DNA from: RGUW01 sp040399325
GTDB taxonomy: Bacteria > Cyanobacteriota > Cyanobacteriia > PCC-6307 > Cyanobiaceae
Assembly: GCA_040399325.1 (NCBI GenBank)
Contig: JBBASJ010000029.1
Span: forward strand, 1 to 27,243
DNA: 27,243 nt
Reading direction: 5' to 3'
The translations under genes and the position numbers were made by a program. The notes beneath the pieces are model-generated. The model searched no databases. It was not told where the DNA came from and worked only from the letters and a program-made list of their open reading frames with translations. Positions 8,100-15,177 of this stretch are shown piece by piece (position 1 is the first letter of the stretch; each line of letters starts with the position of its first letter).

Positions 8100-10070
8100 G
8101 CAGATGCCCCCAAAAATATCGTTGTTTTTATCCGTGATCAGGTTAAGCCAGAAGACCTGTGGTTTCCACGTGACTGGGCCAAGGAGAATCTCCCCAACCA
8201 GCAGTGGCTGAAGGATAACGGCCTCTCGTTCAGCAATGCATTTACAAACTCGGCCATGTGTACAGCTGCGCGTGCATCTTTTTTTACAGGGAAGTTCCCT
8301 GCTCAGCATGAAGTTGGTCTGGTCCTTTCAGATATTCAGAACCCGATACTTGATAAGCAACCCCAGCTGAGCACAGATTTGCCAAACCTGGCAACAGTGT
8401 TGAAGGGTCAAGGCTATGACGTGAGTTTCATTGGCAAAGCACATTTAAGCAAGACATTTACCCGTCAGGATGGGGAACTTGTCTATCAGGATATGAAGTC
8501 CTATGGCTTTGATGATTGGCAGGGACCGGATGCTGGTCAAGACATGGAGATTGAAAATGCCGGTGGAGGTTATGCGAATCATGACCAGCGCTATACAGAT
8601 CAAGCCATTAAGTGGCTTTCTGATCGTGCTGCTACAGGTAACTCCAAGCCTTTTTGTCTTGTTGTCTCTCTGATCAACCCCCATGATGTCTTGGCCTATC
8701 CGAAAGAGTATAAGGATTTTGGTTATGACGAGTCATGGCTTCAAGGAGACATCAAAGATCTCCCCCCAACAGTCACTGAGATTCTGAAGAACAACTTCAA
8801 GCCTTCGGTTCAGTCTCAGTGGAAGCTAGTACAACAATTTGGTCAGCCAATGCAGAATGACCAGCAACGCCTTGAATATCTCAACTTCTATGGCAATCTC
8901 CTGAAGGATGTGGATAAGAAGATGGGCGATATTATCACTATATTAGGAAAGACCAAGGACCCATCGAAGGCTTCTTCACTACTGCAAAATACCATGATTG
9001 TCAGTACGGCTGATCATGGCGAGATGGGTCTCAGTCACGGCGGCCTCGTTCAAAAAATGGAGGTTGCCTATGACGAAGCACTGAAGGTTCCGCTCGTATG
9101 GTCGAATCCTCAGTATTTCAAAGGGGGTCAAGAAACAAATGCTATGGTTTCCCATGTTGACTTTCTACAGACACTTAGTGGTTATTTGGGTTTTGATCCA
9201 GCTTATGTAGCTTCACAGGATTTGCGTGGTGTGGATTATTCTGATTTACTTCGGTACGCGCATCACAATGCCGACATGAATGGCGCTCCTGAGCCCCAGG
9301 AGTCGATCCTGTTCACATTTGATGATATTTACGCCGGACAGGATCCTGCTCTTATCGTGAATGGAAGTGTGGAGCATGGACTTTTCCCCGCCGCCAATCG
9401 TATTCAGGCAGTCAGAACTAAAGACTTTAAATATGCCCGCTATTATTCGGGTGACAAGGAGTATACCCCCAGAAATTGGGAAGGAGAACTCTACGACCTT
9501 CGTCCTATTGGTGGCGACTATTATCCTGATCGCGATCCTTTGACTGGTCAACTGAATCCTTTCAAAGGCGCACCACTCGAGCTCAAAAACTTTGACCCGA
9601 AGACTGGCGGTGACCGCCGTCGCTTTGAAGGCCTGCTTCCCTCATCAGGTCGTGCACAGCGCGCCATCTATTTGCAAATGGCTAATTTGCTCAATCAACA
9701 GATCGACTCGCGTCTTGATCCACTGCCTGAGCCGAAGGCAAAGGCACCAGAAGTGTTTGCGTACCCTGGAGGATCCTTCAATGGTGCGATCTACAGCGTT
9801 GGTCAGAAGATTAGCCGCTTGCTTCCTTCTTCTTCTGGACAGGATCTTGAGCTGGCATTTACAACACAGAGCAATCAAATTTATAATGTGGTCTACAAGA
9901 ATAGTGATGGTTCCTACACGACGTTGGCATCCAATATTATCGGCACCAATGGACCAGTGTATCAATACCTTTCCGGTCTTCCCGCTTCAGTTGAACTTGC
10001 TGATGTCAGTATTCAGTGGCAAAATGGCTACCAAAGCATCATCGAGGATCCCATCATTCGTAATAGTTGA
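8070..10070 (+). CDS. Sulfatase-family (alkaline phosphatase superfamily) hydrolase
   Basis: The protein has 666 residues. It opens with KNIVVFIRDQ, where D23 matches a metal ligand of the sulfatase N-terminus. The active-site motif is C64-T-A-A-R68-A-S-F-F-T-G. This is the C-x-[P/A]-x-R...TG sulfatase signature, where the Cys would be converted to formylglycine. Further markers are SFIGKAHL (the GK-H element), SLINPHD, and TADHGEMG with metal ligands D315 and H316. After about residue 550 a C-terminal extension of about 115 residues follows (beta-rich, NQIYNVVYKNSDGSYTTL) that I cannot assign. No signal peptide is visible. The substrate is unknown; a phosphonate or phosphodiester hydrolase of this fold is possible. 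No formylglycine-generating enzyme or anSME lies in the window. Base composition is far below the core (about 42% GC at 8941-9000), which suggests transfer. ATG 8085 is an alternative start. Confidence 0.9.
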   Translation: MSISKMSISIADAPKNIVVFIRDQVKPEDLWFPRDWAKENLPNQQWLKDNGLSFSNAFTNSAMCTAARASFFTGKFPAQHEVGLVLSDIQNPILDKQPQLSTDLPNLATVLKGQGYDVSFIGKAHLSKTFTRQDGELVYQDMKSYGFDDWQGPDAGQDMEIENAGGGYANHDQRYTDQAIKWLSDRAATGNSKPFCLVVSLINPHDVLAYPKEYKDFGYDESWLQGDIKDLPPTVTEILKNNFKPSVQSQWKLVQQFGQPMQNDQQRLEYLNFYGNLLKDVDKKMGDIITILGKTKDPSKASSLLQNTMIVSTADHGEMGLSHGGLVQKMEVAYDEALKVPLVWSNPQYFKGGQETNAMVSHVDFLQTLSGYLGFDPAYVASQDLRGVDYSDLLRYAHHNADMNGAPEPQESILFTFDDIYAGQDPALIVNGSVEHGLFPAANRIQAVRTKDFKYARYYSGDKEYTPRNWEGELYDLRPIGGDYYPDRDPLTGQLNPFKGAPLELKNFDPKTGGDRRRFEGLLPSSGRAQRAIYLQMANLLNQQIDSRLDPLPEPKAKAPEVFAYPGGSFNGAIYSVGQKISRLLPSSSGQDLELAFTTQSNQIYNVVYKNSDGSYTTLASNIIGTNGPVYQYLSGLPASVELADVSIQWQNGYQSIIEDPIIRNS

Positions 10071-10383
10071 TGCGTTCTACGCCATCAATATGGTACTGAA
10101 GGAGTTCCATCGTTCGTCTTGCTACAAATGCATTTTCCATTTCAAAAAGCCAAAAGCTGCTTAGCTTCTTGCATTGCATTTCGATGATTTGTGTCAATGT
10201 CAATCGATATCCATAGTCTCTCGCGACGGCAATAACCTTATTAATATCAATATCCACGGGTAGATGACTGTCTTCCCAAAGATCGATTTGGCAGTCAGCT
10301 AGCCTGATTCTTGCATCAGTGCTCGTTCGAGCAAATTCGATGAACTGTTCGACTTGATTGTTGGGTTTCATGTCCTTCGCCAT
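10054..10383 (-). CDS. Nif11-domain protein
   Basis: The protein has 109 residues. Residues about 8-70 fit the Nif11 pattern: NQVEQFIEFARTSTDARIRL, then an acidic stretch, then INKVIAVARDYGYRLTLTQI, that is, the [E/Q]-x-F-x-x-F...L helix followed by V-x-x-A-x-x-x-G-Y. Nif11 domains occur in a nitrogen-fixation-associated protein and, in cyanobacteria, as leader peptides of ribosomally made, modified peptides. Here no double-glycine cleavage site or Cys/Ser/Thr-rich core follows; instead an aromatic and charged tail ends in NYYE. It is therefore probably not a standard peptide precursor. It overlaps the end of the sulfatase by 17 bp, tail to tail, and shares its low GC. Neither modification enzyme nor peptidase-transporter is in the window. 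The function is unknown. Confidence 0.72.
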   Translation of the reverse strand: MAKDMKPNNQVEQFIEFARTSTDARIRLADCQIDLWEDSHLPVDIDINKVIAVARDYGYRLTLTQIIEMQCKKLSSFWLFEMENAFVARRTMELLQYHIDGVERINYYE

Positions 10384-10559
10384 TGATTGTCTTGTTTTGC
10401 AAGCTTAACGCCTGACTCGTGCTGTCGATTCCTACCAAGAATGACATTTGTACAATGCTTATAACAATGCAGTATTGTGATCATCGCTTCAATCGAATTT
10501 TGCTTTTTAAGTTTTAGGTCCATGGCCCCCGACGATTGGAGAATTCCTGTGACGACATG

Positions 10560-10585
10560 AAAAAACCGCCGGACAGGCCGGCGGT
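10560..10585 (-). terminator. Rho-independent terminator after the carbonic anhydrase
   Basis: An 8-bp perfect stem (ACCGCCGG 10565-10572 with CCGGCGGT 10578-10585) closes a 5-base loop. Read on the minus strand it is followed by six T. It lies 17 bp after the carbonic anhydrase stop, in the right orientation. Confidence 0.92.
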
Positions 10586-10601
10586 CAAAGCGAGTCAACG
10601 T

Positions 10602-11348
10602 TCAATTACTCGATTTAATGGTTCGACCATTGAGAGGCTGAACCGGTCTTGCATTCATAGGATATAATTTCTGAAACGCTTTCAATTGCTGGGTTGAGAT
10701 TGAGATAGGCTGCTTGAGAATATAAAATCTGACTCCTTCTGTGCATGGTGGGGTTGTCAATGAACCCATATACGTGTAGTAATTTAAGTCTTTCGGAAGA
10801 AGTTCCATCAAGGATGGCAGTGAAACCTTCTTCTGCTGACCTTTCGATTGAGGGAGGGCTTTCCAAAGATCAGCTACGAAGGAATTTGGGGCTCCTTCCT
10901 TGAAATTTACTCCAATGACTGCAAGCCTGCCGCCAGCATCTTGATGCACAAGGTGCACATTCATGCCAAAATGAACACCATTGATTGACTCTTCGCTGGG
11001 GGTGTGAAAATGATATTGCAGCAGTTTGTACTGAGTGGTGCCAATTTTAAGTGACCCTTGCGTGTTGACTTGAATGGTTGTGCCAGTATTGACGACCTCG
11101 TCATTTGTTGTTGCAGTGTAGGAAGGCCGCAAAGGGGTTGCGTTAGAAACCTTTTTGGTCGATTTTGAGACAATATTGAGTGGTGCCTGCTCAATTCCAT
11201 CGCTACATTTGACATAATCTTTGCTTAATTTACCCCACTTGTCAGGAGCAACATTGCCAGAATAGCCATACTGAGGTTTTGCATCCGACGCCAGTGGGGC
11301 TAGAGCGATGCTCAGCAGAACAAGATGAGAAAACGTTTTGGCCAGCAT
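10602..11348 (-). CDS. Secreted alpha-class carbonic anhydrase
   Basis: The protein has 248 residues. An N-terminal signal peptide (hydrophobic about 7-20, cleavage near ASDA-K) sends it to the periplasm. The alpha-CA signature is clear: zinc ligands H113 and H115 in QYHFHTPSEE and H132 in MNVHLVHQD, then GSLTTPPCTEGVRF. C48 and C203 are placed to form the usual disulfide. The enzyme interconverts CO2 and bicarbonate, here outside the plasma membrane. The common SEH of the family reads SEE here. I prefer ATG 11348, because the longer frame begins with TTG at 11357. It is read away from ftsH in the same direction, with 153 bp between them, and ends in its own terminator. GC is low (about 40% at 11161-11220), like the sulfatase. 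Confidence 0.95.
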   Translation of the reverse strand: MLAKTFSHLVLLSIALAPLASDAKPQYGYSGNVAPDKWGKLSKDYVKCSDGIEQAPLNIVSKSTKKVSNATPLRPSYTATTNDEVVNTGTTIQVNTQGSLKIGTTQYKLLQYHFHTPSEESINGVHFGMNVHLVHQDAGGRLAVIGVNFKEGAPNSFVADLWKALPQSKGQQKKVSLPSLMELLPKDLNYYTYMGSLTTPPCTEGVRFYILKQPISISTQQLKAFQKLYPMNARPVQPLNGRTIKSSN

Positions 11349-11420
11349 GATATGCAAGGTTATTGCTCTAACAGTCTATGCAGCTCGAATTGATCGTCAA
11401 CACATCAAGGGCGTTTGAGG

Positions 11421-11475
11421 ATGCCTGCAGAATTCAAGCTTGAACATTGTTACGACCAGGAACTCCTGCAGGCAT
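11421..11475. repeat. Nested inverted repeats between ftsH and the carbonic anhydrase
   Basis: ATGCCTGCAG (11421-11430) and CTGCAGGCAT (11466-11475) form a perfect 10-bp inverted repeat with a 35-base spacer. Inside the spacer lies the 12-base perfect palindrome TTCAAGCTTGAA (11433-11444). There is no T-run, so it is not a standard terminator. It sits at the point where GC rises back to the core level. Confidence 0.6.
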
Positions 11476-11501
11476 TGGTGATCCTTCAAAAGCCGACGCC
11501 A

Positions 11502-13442
11502 TCACGCCGTTGTCGCTTCCCCCAGCAACGGCGAAAATCGTTCCTTTTCGGGGATGGCCGTGTACTCGCTGACGATGGCGCGGAACTCCTCGCCATCCAG
11601 GCTTTCCTTCTCGATCAGGACGTCAACAACGCGGTCCATGCAGCTGCGATGGTCGGCGACCAACTTGACAGTGTCGGCGTAGCAGCGCTCAACGATGGCG
11701 CGCACGGCCTCATCCACCTTGGTGGCCATGGCATCAGAGCCATCGCTGCGGGTCATCAGGTCGCGGCCCAGGAAGACCTCCTGGTTTCCGGCCTCCAGCG
11801 AAAACTGGCCGATGTCACTCATGCCGAAGCGGGTGACCATCTGACGGGCGATGGAAGCAACCTGTTGGATGTCACCGCCGGCGCCGGTTGTGACTTCTTC
11901 GTGGCCGAACACAACCTGCTCGGCTGCCCTGCCGCCCAGTGCTCCCATGATGCGAGCTCGCAATTGGGCACGGCTCACCAGCATCTGCTCTTCATCAGGT
12001 GAGAACCAGGTCAATCCCTGGGCCTGACCCCTTGGAATCAGGGTCACCTTTTGTACAGGGTCATGGGCCTTGACCAGGGTGCCCACCAAGGCATGGCCGA
12101 CCTCGTGGTAGGCAATCAGGCGCTTGCTGCGGCCGTCGGTCAGGGGTTTGCCCTCCATGCCTGCAATCACGCGATCGACGGCGTCGTCGATTTCTGCCAG
12201 ACCTGTGGCCTCCTTGCGGCGGCGGGCCGTGAGAATGGCCGCTTCGTTGAGCAAGTTGGCAAGGTCGGCACCGGAAAATCCGGGCGTGCGCCGGGCAATG
12301 GCCTCGAGGCTCACGTCGTCGGCGAGCTTCTTGTTGCGGCTGTGGACGTTGAGAATCGAGAGGCGCCCCTTGATGTCGGGCACGTCGACCATGACCTGAC
12401 GATCGAAACGACCGGGACGCATCAGGGCCGAATCGAGCACGTCGGCCCGGTTGGTGGCCGCGATGATGATGATGCCGCTGTTGCCCTCAAATCCGTCCAT
12501 TTCGGTGAGGAGCTGGTTGAGGGTCTGTTCGCGCTCGTCGTTGCCGCCGCCGATGCCCGCGCCACGCTGACGGCCCACCGCATCGATCTCATCGATGAAG
12601 ATCAGGCAGGGGCTGTTCTCCTTGGCCCGCTTGAACAGGTCGCGTACGCGGCTGGCGCCCACGCCCACAAACATTTCCACGAATTCGGAGCCCGACAGCG
12701 AGAAGAACGGCACGCCTGCTTCGCCTGCGATCGCTTTGGCCAGGAGGGTCTTGCCCGTGCCGGGGGGGCCAACCAACAGCACCCCCTTGGGAATTCTTGC
12801 TCCAACCGACGTGAAGCGTTCTGGCGTCTTGAGGAAGGTGACCACCTCTTCGAGATCCTGTTTGGCTTCATCGACGCCTGCAACGTCGTTGAACAGGACA
12901 CCGGTCTCGGCTTCCATCAGGAAACGGGCCTTGGTCTTGCCGAACTGCATCGCCTGGCCGGGACCTCCGGGCATGCCGTTGCCGCGGCGGGCGAGAAACA
13001 CCAGCGAACCGATCAGCAGCAGCGGGAACAGAAGATTGCCAAGCAGGCCGAGCACCGGTGGTGATTGCTTGGGTGGATGGATGTCAAAACTGATGCCCTG
13101 GTCTTTGAGATTGTTGATCAACTCGGGTGCCACGCCCGGCAGATCAACGCGCAGCCTTTGCACGCGGTTGTCGAGATCGGGGTCGACGGCCTCGATCACC
13201 GCGGTGCGCCCGCCATCGAAGATATCGACCGCCGTCACCCGGCCAGCTTCGACGTAGTCAAGGAAGCGGCCATAGCTCATGCGGGCCACGGCGGCATTGC
13301 GGGGAGCCACGGTTGGACCGGCTGCAGCGCCACGACCCGACAAGCGACCCAGGGAGCCGTTGCCCAACACCTGCCAGGCAAGAAATCCAGCGACGGCCAG
13401 GGGAAGCAGCCAGAGGGCCAGAACACGCCAGCGCTGATTCAT
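11502..13442 (-). CDS. ftsH: ATP-dependent zinc metalloprotease FtsH
   Basis: The protein has 646 residues. Two membrane helices (about 6-26 and 132-151) flank a lumenal/periplasmic domain. The AAA+ module follows with Walker A GPPGTGKT (225-232), Walker B LIFIDEID (about 280-287), the pore motif F-V-G in EMFVGVGASRVRDL, and the second region of homology ATNRADVLDSALMRPGRFDR. The zinc protease motif HEVGH is at 446-450, and the third ligand region is in TTGAGGDIQQVASIARQMV. FtsH removes damaged or unassembled membrane proteins; cyanobacterial copies include the thylakoid forms that turn over photosystem II D1. Cyanobacteria have several FtsH paralogues and I cannot assign which this is. Length and motifs are complete. 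Confidence 0.97.
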   Translation of the reverse strand: MNQRWRVLALWLLPLAVAGFLAWQVLGNGSLGRLSGRGAAAGPTVAPRNAAVARMSYGRFLDYVEAGRVTAVDIFDGGRTAVIEAVDPDLDNRVQRLRVDLPGVAPELINNLKDQGISFDIHPPKQSPPVLGLLGNLLFPLLLIGSLVFLARRGNGMPGGPGQAMQFGKTKARFLMEAETGVLFNDVAGVDEAKQDLEEVVTFLKTPERFTSVGARIPKGVLLVGPPGTGKTLLAKAIAGEAGVPFFSLSGSEFVEMFVGVGASRVRDLFKRAKENSPCLIFIDEIDAVGRQRGAGIGGGNDEREQTLNQLLTEMDGFEGNSGIIIIAATNRADVLDSALMRPGRFDRQVMVDVPDIKGRLSILNVHSRNKKLADDVSLEAIARRTPGFSGADLANLLNEAAILTARRRKEATGLAEIDDAVDRVIAGMEGKPLTDGRSKRLIAYHEVGHALVGTLVKAHDPVQKVTLIPRGQAQGLTWFSPDEEQMLVSRAQLRARIMGALGGRAAEQVVFGHEEVTTGAGGDIQQVASIARQMVTRFGMSDIGQFSLEAGNQEVFLGRDLMTRSDGSDAMATKVDEAVRAIVERCYADTVKLVADHRSCMDRVVDVLIEKESLDGEEFRAIVSEYTAIPEKERFSPLLGEATTA

Positions 13443-13522
13443 CGCGGGGACCGCTCAGTATTTGAACAAGTGTAACGGCGACGCCCCAACCCGGTGTGGG
13501 CCCGGGCCCTCTGGTTTGTCGC

Positions 13523-13810
13523 TCAGGCGGCCGATTCGAAGGCGGCCGTGCTTCGACCCTCGAACGCGACCGGTTTTGGGCTGTCTTCGGTTCCCTCGAC
13601 GAGCAGGTCGCGGGTCGGGATGGTCTCGACCAGCTCGGCGCCGCCCAGGCCATGGGTCCAGATCTCCAGCTCACTGTCCTCTGGACACTGGAAGCTGAGC
13701 AGCTCAAACGGGAACACGACGCGCTCCAGGAAGAACTGCTCCGGCCCGAGGCAGCGGGCGATCACCATGCGATCCGTGGAATTGAGGTAGCCACACGACA
13801 CGAGTTTCAC
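13523..13810 (-). CDS. DUF1830 protein
   Basis: The core VSCGYLNSTDRMVIARC, then FFLERVVFPFELLSFQCP, then SELEIWTH and ETIPTRDLLVE matches DUF1830, a small cyanobacterial family of unknown function. The family hallmarks are the C-x-Y-x-N start, the FERVVFP segment and the final IPC/T-x-x-L. With the GTG at 13810 the protein has 95 residues and starts just before the conserved core, as expected for the family. A longer frame would start with TTG at 13849 (108 residues). No ATG is available in frame before an upstream stop. It lies 80 bp upstream of ftsH in the same direction and 102 bp after the permease. Family call good; role unknown. Confidence 0.8.
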   Translation of the reverse strand: MKLVSCGYLNSTDRMVIARCLGPEQFFLERVVFPFELLSFQCPEDSELEIWTHGLGGAELVETIPTRDLLVEGTEDSPKPVAFEGRSTAAFESAA

Positions 13811-13912
13811 GGCCCTGGGCCCGATCAGTCCACCCAATAAGCCATCCAACCGGGTCTGCCTTTGGTGACAAAGGCGACGGTTTGCCGTCTTTCATCTTTT
13901 TTTCGGATTTGT

Positions 13913-15175
13913 TCAGAGACTGCGCAGCGCCACGATCGGATCCAGGCGTGCCGCCCTGCGCGCCGGCACCACACCAAAAAACAGCCCGATCGAACCGGAC
14001 AGCATCACGGTCACCAGCACCGTGCCGGCGCCGATGCTCGCCGGTAGGGGGGTGACCAGCCCCACCAGGCTCACCACGCCGATGCCGATGGCGCTGCCCA
14101 CCGCTCCGCCCAGGCTGCTCAGCACCAGCGACTCCACCAGAAACTGCAGCAGCACGTCATTGCTGCGGGCCCCCAGTGCCTTGCGCAGGCCGATTTCGGA
14201 GGTGCGCTCACTGACCGACACCAACATGATGTTCATGATGCCGATGCCTCCCACCAGCAGCGACACGCCACCGATGGCGGCGAGCATCAGTGTGAGCCCT
14301 CCGGTGATCGTGCTCACGATCGAGAGAGCATCCTTCTGGGAGCGCACGGCGAAGTCGTCCTCCCGCAGGATGCGGTGACGCTGCCGCAGCAGGTTGGTGA
14401 TCTGAAAGCCTGCCGCGCCCATGCTGGCTTCATCGCGGGCCTCCACGCTGATGAAGTTGAGGCTGATGCCATAGGTGGGGTCGCGTCCCGAGAGGCGGCT
14501 GACCATCGTGGTCAGCGGCACATAGGCGGCTTCGTCCTGGTTCTGGCCGAACACAGCCCCCTTGGGCTGCAGCACCCCGATCACCTCGAAACTCTGATCG
14601 CGAAGCCTCAGCCGGCGCCCCAGGGCCTGACGACCCGGAAACATCTTGGTCGCCAGATCGGGGCCGATCACGGTCACATTCCGGGCTGAACGCAGGTCGT
14701 CGGCACTGAAGAACCGACCGGTGGCCATTTCGAACTGCCTGACGGGCAAAAACTCGGGCGTCACCCCAGACACCGAGGCCGTGGCACTGATGCCACCGGC
14801 CTGCACCACCTCGCTCAGGGTGATCTGGGGGGCGACCCGGCGCACACTGGGCACCTGCTCGACAATCGCCTCGGCGTCTTCGAGCACCAGGCTCTTGGGA
14901 AAATCAATGCCCTGGCGTCGGGTGTCGTTGTTGCCCGGCACCACAAACAGCACATTGGCCCCCAGGTTGCTCAGCTGACCCTCGGCCAGGTTCTGGGCAC
15001 CCCGGCCGATGCCCACGAGGGTGATCACCGAGGCATTGCCGATCACGATGCCCAGCATCGTGAGGGCGCTGCGCAGTCGGTTGGCCCGCAAAGTATTGAA
15101 GGCCATGCCGACCGTTTCGGCCACGGGCAGACGCGAGCCGGCAAGGCTGAATCGCGGGTTGAAGGGCAGGCGCAT
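13913..15175 (-). CDS. MacB/FtsX-type ABC transporter permease
   Basis: The protein has 420 residues. A first membrane helix follows the typical entry A-x-x-x-L-R-A-N-R-L-R-S-A-L-T-M-L-G-I-x-I-G. Then comes a MacB-like periplasmic domain of about 220 residues (about 45-270). The C-terminal three helices belong to the FtsX fold, with GGIGIMNIMLVSVSERTSEI, LRKALGAR and PARRAARLDPIVALR. Such permeases work with a separate ATPase in export of peptides, lipoproteins or siderophores, or in mechanotransmission; no ATPase is adjacent. The start is ATG 15175, only 2 bp after the pyk stop on the same strand, so it is probably cotranscribed and translationally linked with pyk. A functional link to pyruvate kinase is not obvious; the arrangement may simply be compact packing. 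Confidence 0.92.
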   Translation of the reverse strand: MRLPFNPRFSLAGSRLPVAETVGMAFNTLRANRLRSALTMLGIVIGNASVITLVGIGRGAQNLAEGQLSNLGANVLFVVPGNNDTRRQGIDFPKSLVLEDAEAIVEQVPSVRRVAPQITLSEVVQAGGISATASVSGVTPEFLPVRQFEMATGRFFSADDLRSARNVTVIGPDLATKMFPGRQALGRRLRLRDQSFEVIGVLQPKGAVFGQNQDEAAYVPLTTMVSRLSGRDPTYGISLNFISVEARDEASMGAAGFQITNLLRQRHRILREDDFAVRSQKDALSIVSTITGGLTLMLAAIGGVSLLVGGIGIMNIMLVSVSERTSEIGLRKALGARSNDVLLQFLVESLVLSSLGGAVGSAIGIGVVSLVGLVTPLPASIGAGTVLVTVMLSGSIGLFFGVVPARRAARLDPIVALRSL

Positions 15176-15177
15176 GC

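Noticed and set aside
10368..10598. A 76-codon minus-strand frame upstream of the Nif11 gene
   Set aside because: Its start region is the carbonic anhydrase terminator itself (FDRRPVRRFF is the hairpin translated), so it is very unlikely to be a gene.
11421..11475. Vector or polylinker contamination
   Set aside because: Several restriction sites cluster here, but the order does not match a polylinker I know, and the flanks read smoothly as cyanobacterial DNA. Kept only as an inverted repeat.
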